NCBI RefSeq assembly: GCF_047654785.1
Contig: NZ_JASGKQ010000002.1
Coordinates: 186,001-250,000 of the forward strand
Reading direction: 5' to 3'
DNA: 64,000 nucleotides
Source of the DNA: Pelomonas sp047654785
GTDB taxonomy: Bacteria; Pseudomonadota; Gammaproteobacteria; Burkholderiales; Burkholderiaceae_C
Below are positions 38,655 through 48,700 of this stretch, in pieces; the stretch's first letter is position 1; every line of letters begins with the position of its first letter. The notes under the pieces were generated by a model that did no database searches, was not told where the DNA came from, and saw nothing but the letters and a program-made list of their open reading frames with translations. Both the position numbers and the translations under genes were made by a program.

Positions 38655-40247
38655 CTAATTCGGCAGCTCGACGTCCGGCGGGATGTAGCGGCCGCGGTAC
38701 ATCTCGGCGAGCAGGGACTGGCGCTCGTACACCAGCGTGCGCAGCCGCGCGTCGATGACGGAGGCTTCCACCTGGTCAGCGTCCGGCCCGCGCGACTGGC
38801 GCAGCCCGGAGCGCAGCCGGTCGATCGCGCCGTTCAGGTCACCGGCAGCGGCATGGGTTTCGGCCCGGGCGCGGATGGCGCGCAGCGGCTGCCCCAGCTT
38901 TTCCCAGACCAGCGCGAGCTGCGACCAGGCATAGGCGTCGTGCGGCTCCAGGCTGACGTGCGTCTGCAGCGCCTCGGCCGCGTCGCGCAGCGCCGGGTCC
39001 GCGCCGGCGGCCAGCGCCAGGCCCACGCGCTGCAGCAGCAGCGGGCGGGACTTCTCGTTCAGCCGGTCCAGCGCGGCGATGCCGTCCGCCGGCCGGCCGC
39101 GCGCCTGCGCGAGCTCGGCGCGCAGGTAGGTGAGCTGGCGTGACGCGGCGGCCCGCTCCGCGTCGCCGGGCGCCAGCAGCTGCAGCGTCAGCTCGGCGCT
39201 GCGCAGCGAGGCCTCGGCGCGGTCGAAGTGGCGCAGCTTGATGGACGCCAGCGCCGCCGCGTAGCGCGCGCCGAGCTGCTCGTAGCCGCCGCTGTCGCGC
39301 AGGTTGCGGGCACCGGCGTCGTAGTTCTCCAGCACCTGCCAGGCCTCCACGCGCGGGTCCATCAGCACGCGGGCGCGGGCCGCCATCAGCGCGTGCTCGG
39401 CCAGCCCTCGCGGACGCGCGAAGGGCTCCAGCGCCAGGCGCGTGCGCGCATCGCCGATGCGCTCGGTGGTCAGCGGGTGGGAGCGCAGGTAGGGGAAGGC
39501 GCCGTTGTCCATCAGGTGGTAGGCCTGCTCCATGCGCTCGAACATGCTGACCATGCCGCTGCCCGCGAAGCCAGCCTCGACCAGCACGTTGAAGCCGACG
39601 CGGTCGGCCTCGCGCTCCATGTCGCGCGAGAAGTTCAGCGACATCTGCGCGGTAGCCGCCTGGCCGCCGATGATGCCGGCGTTGGCCATGTCGATGTTGC
39701 CGCGCGACGCGGCCAGCACGCCCAGCAGCAAGCCGGCCACGGCCACCCAGCTGTTGCGCGAGTCGCCCGCGATGCGGCGCGCGATGTGGCGCTGCGTGAC
39801 GTGCGAGATCTCGTGCGCAATGACCGAGGCCAGCTCGTCGCGCGACACCGTCATGGCGATCAGCCCCAGGTGGGTGCCGACGTAGCCGCCGGGCATCGCG
39901 AAGGCGTTGACGCTCTTGTCCTCGACCAGGAAGGGCTCCCACGCGAAGCGGGTCTGCGTCTCGTCGCTGATGTTGCCGAGCTTGCGCGCGGCGGCGATCA
40001 GCGGGTTCCAGATGCCGTCCAGGTACTCGCGCAGCAGCGGATCCTGCACATAGGCCGGGTCGATGCGGATCTGGCGCATGTAGCGCTCGCCGAGCTGGCG
40101 CTCGGTGCCCACGTCGAGGTCTTGCGACACCGCGTCGCCGAGGGCGGGCAGGTTGACCTGGGCCCGCAGCGGCGCGCCGGGCAGCGCCAGCGTGGCGGCC
40201 GCGACCAGCGTGATCAGGGGGCGGGCGGCGAACGGCTTCTTCATCAT
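38655..40247 (-). CDS. Periplasmic M48 metallopeptidase with TPR region (BepA-like)
   Basis: This 530-residue protein has a signal peptide (cleavage after LRAQ region) and an M48 zinc protease domain with H145-E146 and H149 in HEISH and the third ligand in EREADRVGF. The C-terminal half is TPR-like. This is the architecture of BepA/YfgC, which assists or degrades outer-membrane proteins such as LptD. Two adjacent ATGs (40247 and 40244) are possible starts. Confidence 0.9.
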   Translation of the reverse strand: MMKKPFAARPLITLVAAATLALPGAPLRAQVNLPALGDAVSQDLDVGTERQLGERYMRQIRIDPAYVQDPLLREYLDGIWNPLIAAARKLGNISDETQTRFAWEPFLVEDKSVNAFAMPGGYVGTHLGLIAMTVSRDELASVIAHEISHVTQRHIARRIAGDSRNSWVAVAGLLLGVLAASRGNIDMANAGIIGGQAATAQMSLNFSRDMEREADRVGFNVLVEAGFAGSGMVSMFERMEQAYHLMDNGAFPYLRSHPLTTERIGDARTRLALEPFARPRGLAEHALMAARARVLMDPRVEAWQVLENYDAGARNLRDSGGYEQLGARYAAALASIKLRHFDRAEASLRSAELTLQLLAPGDAERAAASRQLTYLRAELAQARGRPADGIAALDRLNEKSRPLLLQRVGLALAAGADPALRDAAEALQTHVSLEPHDAYAWSQLALVWEKLGQPLRAIRARAETHAAAGDLNGAIDRLRSGLRQSRGPDADQVEASVIDARLRTLVYERQSLLAEMYRGRYIPPDVELPN

Positions 40248-40323
40248 CGAACAGGGGCTCCGGCCGGCCACGGGCCGGCTGCCTATGATGCCCGCATCTC
40301 GGTTTCCTGTTTGTTTCTCCGGC

Positions 40324-40824
40324 ATGACCCCACCGCTTTCCCACTTCGACGCGCAGGGCCAGGCCCGCATGGTGGACGTGTCGGCCAAGGCCGAGACGCA
40401 CCGCGTCGCCGTCGCCGCCGGCGAGATCCGCATGCGGCCCGAGACGCTGGCGCTGATCGCCAGCGGCAGCGCCCGCAAGGGCGACGTGCTGGGCGTGGCC
40501 CGCATCGCCGCCATCCAGGGCGCCAAGCGCTGCGCCGACCTGGTGCCGCTGTGCCACCCGCTGCCGCTCACGCGGGTGTCGGTGGACTTCGAGCTGGACG
40601 AGGCCGGCTCGCGCGTGCGCTGCCGCGCCCAGGTCGAGACGCTGGGCCGCACCGGCGTCGAGATGGAGGCGCTGTGCGCGGTGCAGCTGGGCCTGCTGAC
40701 CATCTACGACATGTGCAAGGCCGCCGACCGCGGCATGGTCATCGACGGCGTGCGCGTGCTGGAGAAGCAGGGCGGCAAGAGCGGCGGGTGGTGCGCGGAC
40801 GAGGCGGCGGGCCCACCCGGCTAA
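40324..40824 (+). CDS. moaC: Cyclic pyranopterin monophosphate synthase
   Basis: This 166-residue MoaC acts in molybdenum cofactor synthesis, converting the cyclohydrolase product to cyclic pyranopterin monophosphate. Conserved LCHPLPLT, GVEMEALCAV, LTIYDMCKA and the C-terminal LEKQGGKSG are visible, and length is normal. The ATG at 40324 was chosen from a longer open frame. No other moa gene lies nearby. Confidence 0.96.
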   Translation: MTPPLSHFDAQGQARMVDVSAKAETHRVAVAAGEIRMRPETLALIASGSARKGDVLGVARIAAIQGAKRCADLVPLCHPLPLTRVSVDFELDEAGSRVRCRAQVETLGRTGVEMEALCAVQLGLLTIYDMCKAADRGMVIDGVRVLEKQGGKSGGWCADEAAGPPG

Positions 40825-40843
40825 CGCCGCGCCGGGCGCGCGC

Positions 40844-43800
40844 TCACGGCCGGTCCACGACGACGACCTCCCCGCCCGCCTTGCCGACGCCCCGGATCTC
40901 CGGCCGGTACATGTCCTCCGCGAAGGTCGCCGGCACGACGTAGCGGCCCGGCGTCACCGCGCGCAGCAGGTAGAACAGGTCCATCGGCGCGCCCAGCCGC
41001 GCTGCGGCGACGAAGCGGTCGTCGCGGTACTCGGTGTGGACGATGCGCTCGCTGGCGTTGGCCTGCGCGACGTTCACGCCGTCCACGGTGAACTCGCCGG
41101 CCTGCGGGCCCTGGCTGAGGTTCAGGTTCTCGATCTCGAAGCCGGCCGGGATGCGGTCCACCACCAGGCCGTCCCGGATCTCCTGCGACGCCTTCACGCG
41201 CAGGCGGACGATCAGCATCTCGCCGGTGGCGAACTGCCGCCGCGTCGCCACCGGCCGGCCGTCGCTCGTGAACAGCGCGCGCTCGACGCTGATGGCCCCG
41301 CTCGCGGGCGCCGGCGGCCGGGTCGGGTAGCCCTGGGCCGCCACGTCCAGGTAGACCGGGCGGCTGCCTTCGTTCTTCAGCGCGACGCCGCTGCGCACCT
41401 GCGCCGGCCCCAGGCTCTGCTGGCCGGTGCCGCGGCCGGCCCAGCCGCCGGCCTGGCCGCCGACCGTGAGCGTGGTCGTCCAGGCATCGTCGCGGCCGGC
41501 GCCGTCCGTCGCGGCCTGCACCGCGAGGAACAGGGCCAGGCGCTCCTGCGTGGCGTAGTGGCTGCGCTGGCGGAGGTCGTCGGCCAGGTCGAACAGCAGG
41601 TTCTCGCGCCGGTCGTGCCCGATCTTGTGGCGCAGCAGCAGCGCGTAGGCCAGCGCGCGGTCGCGCACGCGGGAGCCGTAGTCGCCCAGCCAGGGGTCCC
41701 AGCCGCCGTCGGCCGGCTGGTAGCCGTAGCCGCGCTGCATCGCGTCGTCCAGCGCGGCGCGGGCGCGGGCCGGGTCGCCCATGGCCTGGAGCGCCAGCGA
41801 CAGGTGGACCAGCGGCAGCGGCGACAGCGCGCTGGCGCGGTGCCGGTCGTGCAGCGTGCGCAGCGTGGCCAGCGGCGCGCGCTGCTCGCGGGCCAGCACA
41901 TGGCCCATGTGGGCGGCCTCGGCGAAGCGCTGGTGGGCCAGGCGCAGGGTCTCGGCGTCGTGCGGGTCCAGCAGCATGCCGCTGTCGTTGCGGCGCGGCG
42001 CCCGGGGCGGCGCGAGCTGCTGGCCGGGGCTGCGCTGGAACTGCTCGGTCAGGTTCTCCAGCGCCTTCTTCAGCGGCCCCTCGGGCACCGCGAAGCCGGC
42101 GTCGCGGGCGTCCTGCAGGAAGCCGGTGACGTAGGCCGTCAGCCAGCCTTCGTAGGCGTCGCCGGCCGCCCACAGGCCGTAGCCGCCGCGCGCCTGCTGC
42201 ATGCCGGCCAGGCGGGCGAAGGCGGCGTCCAGCCGCCGGGCGCGCTCCTCGCGCGGCAGCGGCGTCAGGCCCCAGCGCCGGGCAGCGTCCTCGTCGATGA
42301 AGACCAGCGGGTAGGCGCTGGAGGCGGTCTGCTCCAGGCAGCCGTAGGGGTAGCCCAGCAGGCCTTGCACCTGGGCCTGGATGTCCAGCGGCGGCGTGCT
42401 GCCGACGCTCAGGGCCAGCGTGGCCGAGCCGGCCCGGTAGGCGTCCAGCAGCGTGCGGTCGAGGGCCTGCGTGGCGCCGGGCTCCAGGCGGATGCGGCGG
42501 CTCTCGCGCACCCGCGGCGTGGCGGGCTGCACCTGCAGCGCGGCCTCGCGCTCCAGCCGGAGCGCCCCGGCGCTGACGCTCAGCCGCAGCGGCGCCAGGC
42601 CCTCGGCGTCCAGCGCCTCGGCCTGGAAGCGCAGGACCTGCCGCTGCCGGTCGGCCAGCCTCAGGGTCTGCGGCCCGCCGCCGATGCGCACCGGGCCGGT
42701 GGCGGACAGCGCGACGCGCACCTCCTGCGGCGCGCCGCTGAGGTTGGTCAGGTCCAGCGCGACGGTCGCCGTGTCGCCCGGCGCGATGAAGCGCGGCAGG
42801 TTCAGCTCGGCCACCAGCGGCGCGGCCACCACGGTCTCGGCCTGCGCGCTGCCATAGCGGTCCGCGCCGGACACGACGGCCATCAGGCGCAGCGTGCCGT
42901 TGAAGTCCGGCAGCTTGACGGGCACGCTCGCCTCGCCCTGGGCGTCCAGCTGCACCGGGCCGCTGAACAGGTCCACCAGCAGCAGCTTGCGCGGCAGCGA
43001 CTGGGTGTCGCGCTTGCCGGCGTCGCCGCCGAAGCGCTGCTGCGCGACGTTGCCGTCCATCTTCTCGATGAGGCGGCCGTAGAGGTCCAGGATGTCGGCG
43101 CCGTAGCGGTGCTTGCCGAAGAAGAAGTCGGCCGGGTCGGGCGTCTTGAAGCCGGTGATGGCGAGGATGCCGGCGTCCACCGCGGAGACGGTGACGATGG
43201 CGGGCCGGCCGGCGAGCTGCGGCACCTTGACGCGCGCCGGCAGCGCGGTGGACGGCAGGGTCTTGGCCGGCGCCGCCAGCGCGACCCGGAGCTTGCGGTC
43301 GCCGCGGTCCAGCGGCAGGTGGACCAGGCCCAGCGCGCGGGCCGGCGTCACGCGGTCGCCGTCGCTGCCGGGGCGGAAGGCGGCCACCGTCACGTAGAGG
43401 TCGTTGCGCGCCCAGGCCGCATCCACCGGGATGTCCAGCGCCGTGCCCGAGGCCTTCACGGCCACGCGGCGGCTCCACAGCACCCGGTCGCCCTCCACGG
43501 TCACGATGGCCTGGCCGTCGTGCGGCGGCTTGATGGCGAGCCGGGCGACGTCGCCCGCCCGGTAGGGCGCGCCCTGGAGCTGCAGCTGCACGCGGTCGGG
43601 GCGGTTGCCGATGTCGTCGGCGTCCTGCGCGCCGTAGCCGGCGTAGAAGCCGTAGCGCAGCGCCTGGCCGGTCTGCGGGTCCGCGATTTCGAGCCGGTAG
43701 CGGCCCCAGCGCACCGGCAGGTTGACGGTGGCCTTGGCAGGCAGCTTCAGCGTGCGCGCCTCGACGGGCTCGTCCGTCGTCGTGAAGCCGGCGTGCCAGC

Positions 43801-45904
43801 CGCGGTTGTCGTCGTGGCGCCAGTACCACTGGCGCTCCTCGCGGACCAGCGTGAGCCGCAGGCCGCTGGCGGGCCGGAAGGCGCCGGTCGCGCCCACGCG
43901 CACCACCTCGAAGCCGGCCTGGCCGCCCTCGGGCGCGACGTCGCGGTCGAACAGCGGGCGCACGGCGACGAGGGCCGGCGCCGGCCACCAGCTGCGTTCG
44001 AGGCTGCGCACCACCGGCCGGCCGCCGCTCTCCAGCAGGCTGAAGGCGCCGCGCACGCGCATCGGCGAGCGGCGCCCGGCCAGCGGGGCGGTCAGCGTGA
44101 CCTCGGCCCGGCCGTCGGCGTCCAGTTCGGCCTCGGGCAGGTCCTGCCGGGTGCGGGCCGGGTCGTCGGCGAAGTCGCCGAAGACGAAGCCGGGCAGCTG
44201 CTGCGCCAGCGGGTTGGCCAGGCGCTCGGTGGCGACGCTGGCCTGCAGCCGGTTGCCGGCGGCCGGGGCGCCGTAGAGGTAGTCGCCGCGCACCTGCACG
44301 GGCAGCCGGACCTCGCCGGCCAGCGGCGCCTCGGGCGCGGCCAGCGTGAGCTTCATGCGCTCGGGCAGGAATTCCTCGACCTTGAAGCTCCATTGCGCAT
44401 CGGGCTGGCGGGCCGACGGGTCCACGCGGGCCTGCAGGGTCCAGCCGCCGGTGGGCGCGTCGGCCGGCAGCGCGATCGTGTGCTGGAAATAGCCCTGGCC
44501 CGGCTGGCGCGGCGGCACCAGCTGCTCGGCGAGCTTGCTGCCGTCGGGCTTCTTCACCGTCAGCGTCAGCGGCAGCAGCCGGGCCGGCAGGCGGCCGTCC
44601 GCGTCGCGCGACAGCACGGACACGTCGAAGCGCTCGCCCGGCCGGTACAGGTCGCGGCCGGCGTAGACGAACAGCTTGTGGCTGCGCGACGGGTGGCCGG
44701 TGGCCTCGAACTCACTGAGATCCAGCGCCGCGTCGCGCAGCGACAGCATGGCCATCTCGCCGCCCTGGCGCGCGAGCACCGCGCGGGCCCGGTCGTGCCG
44801 GCCCGTGAACACCGCGTGGCCCTCGCCGTCCGTCTGCGCCTGGGCCAGCGCCCGGCCGGCGTCGTCCACCAGCGTCAGCGCGACGCCGCCCTGGGCCTTG
44901 CCGCTCTTCAGCGAGGTGGTGAACACGTCGATCTGCGCCGCGTGGCGGCGCAGGTGCAGGCCGATGTCCGTCACGTAGTAGTGCGTGACCTGGTAGTCCC
45001 AGCCGAAGCGGCCGGGCTGGCTCATCACGGCCACGTAGATGCCGGGCTGCTGCAGCGCCGGGATCTTCTCCACCGGCAGGAAGCTGACGTTGCGGCGGTT
45101 GGCGCGCGGGTCGGTCTTGAAGCGGGCGAGGTAGACGCTGTCGGCCATCGCGCGCAGTTCGTCGAGCGCCCAGCCGCCGACCGTGCCCTTCAGGCGGCGC
45201 TGGCCGTCGCCCCAGCTGTCGTCGCCGCCGCCCTCGTCGGCGTGGCGTTCGCGGCGGCCGCCCACCTGCTCCAGGAAGGCGGGCAGCGCCTCCGGCTTGA
45301 CGCGCAGGAACTGCAGGTCCACCTCGGGCGTGTTGACGCTGACCACCGGCAGTCCGCCGTTCTGCCCGGCCGGCAGCACCAGGCCGCGGCTGGCGAAGTA
45401 GAAGCTCGGCGGCATGGCCTCGCTGGTGGCCTCGCAGGTCTGCGCGGCGGCCAGCGTGGCGCCGCCGCGCGCGGCCAGGCCGGCGTTCATCGTGATGCGG
45501 TAGGCGCGGTCCGGCGTGGCGAAGGGCAGGTAGAGCACGCGCGGGTTGTCGCCCAGCACCCAGCGGGCGGCCAGCGGCTTGAAGCTGGCCGGGTCGGCCG
45601 GCGCGGCCGGGCTCGCGGGGTCGTCGGGGTCGGCCGGGCGGCCGGGCGGGGCTTCGGCGGCGCTCAGCAGCGCGCCGAAGTCCTGCCGCCGGTCCAGCGC
45701 CTGCGTGAACATGACGGCGATGGCGGGCGAGCCGTCCAGCAGCCGCGGCTTGCATTCGGTGAACGCGAAGGCGGCTTCCTCGCCGCCGATCTCGGCGCTG
45801 CTGGGCAGGGCCGGCGCGCGCTGCGTGAACCACCAGCCACCGGCCGCCGCCGCACCCGCCGCCACCACGGCCGCCACCGCGCCCTGAACCCGCCTGGATG
45901 CCAT
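40844..45904 (-). CDS. Bacterial alpha-2-macroglobulin
   Basis: This 1686-residue protease-trapping protein has an N-terminal membrane anchor (AVAAVVAAGAAAAGGWWF) without a lipobox, followed by MG-type beta domains, an alpha-2-macroglobulin core (GGGPQTLRLADRQR region), and the thioester motif YGCLEQ with C1189 and Q1192. The position matches the Cys of the E. coli periplasmic homologue. A long alpha/alpha toroid and a receptor-binding-like C-terminus follow. It probably acts in the periplasm to trap foreign proteases. The usual partner pbpC is not next to it: moaC lies downstream. Confidence 0.93.
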   Translation of the reverse strand: MASRRVQGAVAAVVAAGAAAAGGWWFTQRAPALPSSAEIGGEEAAFAFTECKPRLLDGSPAIAVMFTQALDRRQDFGALLSAAEAPPGRPADPDDPASPAAPADPASFKPLAARWVLGDNPRVLYLPFATPDRAYRITMNAGLAARGGATLAAAQTCEATSEAMPPSFYFASRGLVLPAGQNGGLPVVSVNTPEVDLQFLRVKPEALPAFLEQVGGRRERHADEGGGDDSWGDGQRRLKGTVGGWALDELRAMADSVYLARFKTDPRANRRNVSFLPVEKIPALQQPGIYVAVMSQPGRFGWDYQVTHYYVTDIGLHLRRHAAQIDVFTTSLKSGKAQGGVALTLVDDAGRALAQAQTDGEGHAVFTGRHDRARAVLARQGGEMAMLSLRDAALDLSEFEATGHPSRSHKLFVYAGRDLYRPGERFDVSVLSRDADGRLPARLLPLTLTVKKPDGSKLAEQLVPPRQPGQGYFQHTIALPADAPTGGWTLQARVDPSARQPDAQWSFKVEEFLPERMKLTLAAPEAPLAGEVRLPVQVRGDYLYGAPAAGNRLQASVATERLANPLAQQLPGFVFGDFADDPARTRQDLPEAELDADGRAEVTLTAPLAGRRSPMRVRGAFSLLESGGRPVVRSLERSWWPAPALVAVRPLFDRDVAPEGGQAGFEVVRVGATGAFRPASGLRLTLVREERQWYWRHDDNRGWHAGFTTTDEPVEARTLKLPAKATVNLPVRWGRYRLEIADPQTGQALRYGFYAGYGAQDADDIGNRPDRVQLQLQGAPYRAGDVARLAIKPPHDGQAIVTVEGDRVLWSRRVAVKASGTALDIPVDAAWARNDLYVTVAAFRPGSDGDRVTPARALGLVHLPLDRGDRKLRVALAAPAKTLPSTALPARVKVPQLAGRPAIVTVSAVDAGILAITGFKTPDPADFFFGKHRYGADILDLYGRLIEKMDGNVAQQRFGGDAGKRDTQSLPRKLLLVDLFSGPVQLDAQGEASVPVKLPDFNGTLRLMAVVSGADRYGSAQAETVVAAPLVAELNLPRFIAPGDTATVALDLTNLSGAPQEVRVALSATGPVRIGGGPQTLRLADRQRQVLRFQAEALDAEGLAPLRLSVSAGALRLEREAALQVQPATPRVRESRRIRLEPGATQALDRTLLDAYRAGSATLALSVGSTPPLDIQAQVQGLLGYPYGCLEQTASSAYPLVFIDEDAARRWGLTPLPREERARRLDAAFARLAGMQQARGGYGLWAAGDAYEGWLTAYVTGFLQDARDAGFAVPEGPLKKALENLTEQFQRSPGQQLAPPRAPRRNDSGMLLDPHDAETLRLAHQRFAEAAHMGHVLAREQRAPLATLRTLHDRHRASALSPLPLVHLSLALQAMGDPARARAALDDAMQRGYGYQPADGGWDPWLGDYGSRVRDRALAYALLLRHKIGHDRRENLLFDLADDLRQRSHYATQERLALFLAVQAATDGAGRDDAWTTTLTVGGQAGGWAGRGTGQQSLGPAQVRSGVALKNEGSRPVYLDVAAQGYPTRPPAPASGAISVERALFTSDGRPVATRRQFATGEMLIVRLRVKASQEIRDGLVVDRIPAGFEIENLNLSQGPQAGEFTVDGVNVAQANASERIVHTEYRDDRFVAAARLGAPMDLFYLLRAVTPGRYVVPATFAEDMYRPEIRGVGKAGGEVVVVDRP

Positions 45905-46007
45905 CGCCGCCCCTCCCGCTGAATGCGCGCGGCGAGTGTAGGAGTCCGGGAGGCCCTGAGCCGGGTCTCAGCGCAGCGGGCCAGCGGTAGCGGCAGGCGG
46001 GGCAGCG

Positions 46008-46292
46008 TCAGGCCGGCGCTGTGCGCCCTACGACGACCGCCAGGCCGCAGAGCACACAAACGAGTTCGACGGCCAGAACTGGCTTGCTGAGCCGGTAGGG
46101 CGCCGCCATTCCTTGGCGGCGTTTGGCCTCGGCAAGGTAGGCGATGAAGGCGGCAACGAACAGCCCACCGACGAGCCAACGCACGTGCGCTTCGCTCCCC
46201 GTCGCAAACGCCGTCATGGAGAGCGCGCCGATGAGCGCAATCGCCGCCCGGCCTACCACCAACCACCTGTTCTGCGACAGATTCATTTGCAT
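46008..46292 (-). CDS. Small three-helix membrane protein
   Basis: This protein has 94 residues from ATG 46292, or 92 from ATG 46286. The latter overlaps the stop of the upstream disrupted gene as ATGA, suggesting translational coupling. Three hydrophobic helices (residues about 11-30, 38-55, 70-90) are visible, with no recognised family. A role as partner or immunity protein for the upstream product is possible (inference). Confidence 0.6.
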   Translation of the reverse strand: MQMNLSQNRWLVVGRAAIALIGALSMTAFATGSEAHVRWLVGGLFVAAFIAYLAEAKRRQGMAAPYRLSKPVLAVELVCVLCGLAVVVGRTAPA

Positions 46293-47157
46293 GAGTCGCG
46301 CTCGTTATAACTCCATGGACTGCTCACACCGAAATCACCGCCGCCACGGTAGAACGTGGCCCTTGGCCCACCTGGAAGGAAGCTGCTGAACAAGTTTGAT
46401 TGCAAATCTCCGATCGCAGAACGGACCGACATCGAAAGGGCAGAAAATGCGGTGCCGTTCATTAGGCTTGAGACCGAGCTCGCAAAGCCATCGACGGCTT
46501 GACCAAGCAAGTTAGACGACACAGCGTAGGTAGAAGGAGAATAGGTCGACCAAAGGCTGTTGATCGCCGACCCAAGCGCATATCCAGCGCCATAGGCCAC
46601 GCTAAGCCGAGTACCAACAAAGGACGCCGTCTCGTATAACGCACCAGCGACGCCCAACGAACCGACCGGCGCAGTGCGGAATGACAGGTATACCTCACCA
46701 ATCGTGTACCCGACAGTAGGCCCAGAATTAGGGATCATCATGCCGCCTGTAGCTCCACCGTTGGCGAACGATACCGTTGTCGCGCGCGATGTTGAAGGGT
46801 TCAGTGCACGCGTAAGCGCGTAGGCATTGGCGGGAGCTGATCGATATACTGCCGCATAGGTGTCCTCGAAACCGAAGTGATCTCCGACGCGGCGGATAGC
46901 GGCAGCATCCGCCGATATAGCGATGGTGTCTAGCAGCACTGCGTTCATGCCGCTATTCAAGGCTGATCGGTTATAAAGCATCGCCAGATCATTGAGCTCG
47001 GCGTCACTCAACGAGTGCAACAGAGCACGCATTTCATCGGGCTTCATCTTTCGAAAGTTCTGTTCAACGATCAGTTGGAAATTTTCTGAAATGACTGAGG
47101 CAATCTCCCACGGAGTGGTCGCTCCTTGCTCCAATGTGATGATCTCGTTCTTATAGA

Positions 47158-48251
47158 ACTTACGCAAAACGCATCAAAACCGAAGGACTTCGCAGCTCCT
47201 GGCGCATCCGTTCGGACAGCCAACTGGTCTTGATCTGATACATCGAAGAGAGTTTTTCCTTGGCCACCGCCCGCAGCCGCAGCCAAACCAAGATCGCGCA
47301 GGCGATGTGGTTTCTCTGCATTCGCGCCTTGCGGCACTGACACTTCTCAACGCCCGTCAGCTGCTTGAGTTCTCGATGAAACTGCTCGATCTTCCAGCGC
47401 AGCGCACACGCCTCTTGCGTGCCCTGCGTCGAATCTTGAGCCAGATCGTTCGTCACGATCCAATCCGTGCGGTGGGAAGACACCGTCACCCGGAAGAGCT
47501 TCACCTTGTAGTCCCTGGGGAATCCCTTGATCTTGATCAGCTTGCCGCGCTCAGCCTCTTGTGCCGTCCAGCACAAGCCGCTCACTGCCCGGTACGGCGT
47601 TTGGCCGGCGCTGTCATCGACCAGCCGGTTGGCCTTGATCGGGCAGTAAAAGCGTTTGCCCAGGCTGTCCACCAGCAGCATCAGCTCCATCGTGGCGTAC
47701 CAGGTGTCGAACAGCACCCGGGTGAAGGGCAGTGCTTTGTTGCCCGCAGCGCTGACCAACATGTCGCGCACGTGCTCCAGCTTGGTCTTGCCGTCCTGCT
47801 CGGGCGCAAACAATCGATAGTCGATGGGCCAATACTCGCCGGTGTCGGGGTTGACGTAGAGGCAGTTCACCAGGCCGATCCCTTTGATGATGCCGTGGGC
47901 ATTGCCGCTGTACTGCCGGCGAACCAACTCGATCTGGTGCGAATGGCCTTTGTCGAGGATGGTGTCGTCAAACACGATGCATCCCCGGGGGGATGGAACG
48001 ATGTCACGCTGCGCATGCTCCCAAACCAAGCTGGCCGACAGCTTGTCGCCTTGCAGGTACCGCTTCACCGCATCGTGGCTGAATCCCTGGCCGTGATCCG
48101 CAAAGTTCGTCATGGTGAAATTGGTCTGGCTGGTCAGGATGAACTGGCAGTAGTCGATTCTTTTGATGGACAATTTGCATGCTGAGGTCGATGCGGCAAA
48201 TTATCCAACAAATACCATGCAGGGTCTATTTATTTAAACGTTTGCGTAAGT
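47158..48251 (-). mobile_element. Insertion sequence, IS4/IS701-like
   Basis: The element is about 1.1 kb and bounded by inverted repeats: ACTTACGCAAAACG at 47158-47171 and CGTTTGCGTAAGT at 48239-48251. It may extend about three bases further each side. It contains one transposase gene on the minus strand. No clear target duplication is visible at the ends. It splits the exported-protein gene described above. Confidence 0.85.
47160..48173 (-). CDS. DDE transposase (IS4/IS701 type)
   Basis: This 337-residue transposase, starting at TTG 48173, has the DDE residues in IVFDDTILDKG, VLFDTWYA and WKIEQFHRELKQ. The phrase IELVRRQYSGNAHGIIKGIGLVN is typical of this IS group. The stop codon lies in the left terminal repeat. 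The frame is intact, so the element may be active. Confidence 0.88.
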   Translation of the reverse strand: MSIKRIDYCQFILTSQTNFTMTNFADHGQGFSHDAVKRYLQGDKLSASLVWEHAQRDIVPSPRGCIVFDDTILDKGHSHQIELVRRQYSGNAHGIIKGIGLVNCLYVNPDTGEYWPIDYRLFAPEQDGKTKLEHVRDMLVSAAGNKALPFTRVLFDTWYATMELMLLVDSLGKRFYCPIKANRLVDDSAGQTPYRAVSGLCWTAQEAERGKLIKIKGFPRDYKVKLFRVTVSSHRTDWIVTNDLAQDSTQGTQEACALRWKIEQFHRELKQLTGVEKCQCRKARMQRNHIACAILVWLRLRAVAKEKLSSMYQIKTSWLSERMRQELRSPSVLMRFA

Positions 48252-48412
48252 CCTATCTTACTCTGGCGCAAGGTAGGCGAAGACACTGTAGCGCTTGGAG
48301 AACTTGGAAGGGACTTCCCCTTTCCACTGCAATCTTTATCATCACGAGCTAGTGACGCCCCTGAAGCGAGTGCAGCGTAGGAAACGACTAGAAACGTTCT
48401 ACGGGTGCACAA

Positions 48413-48700
48413 CGCAACTCTCCACAGGTTGATGGTTATCTCATCCTAGGTGACGATATGACGCTTGACCAGGTGGCCAGTAGTTAATATTACGGATGCT
48501 GGCCACGTGAATATTCGCGCTGATGCGGGCATGCCGCTTGCCGTGCCAGCGCGTGTCCGAATGGGCACGCGCACATGTACAGCACGGTGCCAATCCCGGC
48601 GGCGGCACTGAACGCGCCGCCCTGGGCCGAGGACTACAGCTGAACGGCACCCACGCTGACGGGGGCTGGCGCTGGTGACAGCCGGCAACGCGCCGGGCGC
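48413..48700. other. Intergenic region without a supported gene
   Basis: This stretch between the interrupted gene and livM contains only weak, unconvincing frames. It changes from AT-rich to GC-rich near 48520, which probably marks the edge of the acquired segment. Confidence 0.5.

Larger units (their letters stand above)
46283..48412 (-). pseudogene. Exported-protein gene interrupted by an insertion sequence
   Basis: The 5' part (48412 down to about 48255) starts at a TTG with GGAGAG upstream and encodes a signal-like CTRRTFLVVSYAALASGASLA followed by a polar region ending LRQSKI. The 3' part (about 47154 to 46283) resumes with YKNEIITLEQGATTPWEIA and runs about 290 residues. Removing the IS rejoins them in frame. 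The C-terminal region is Gly/Ala/Ser-rich with weakly hydrophobic stretches (GYALGSAINSLWSTY). The family is not recognised. Because a small membrane protein is coupled to its 3' end, an effector/immunity pair is conceivable (inference). Confidence 0.7.

Noticed and set aside
41036..45922. 1628-residue open frame on the plus strand
   Set aside because: It lies antisense to the alpha-2-macroglobulin gene, has low-complexity Arg/Ala/Gly/Val composition and no domain. It is a GC-driven shadow.
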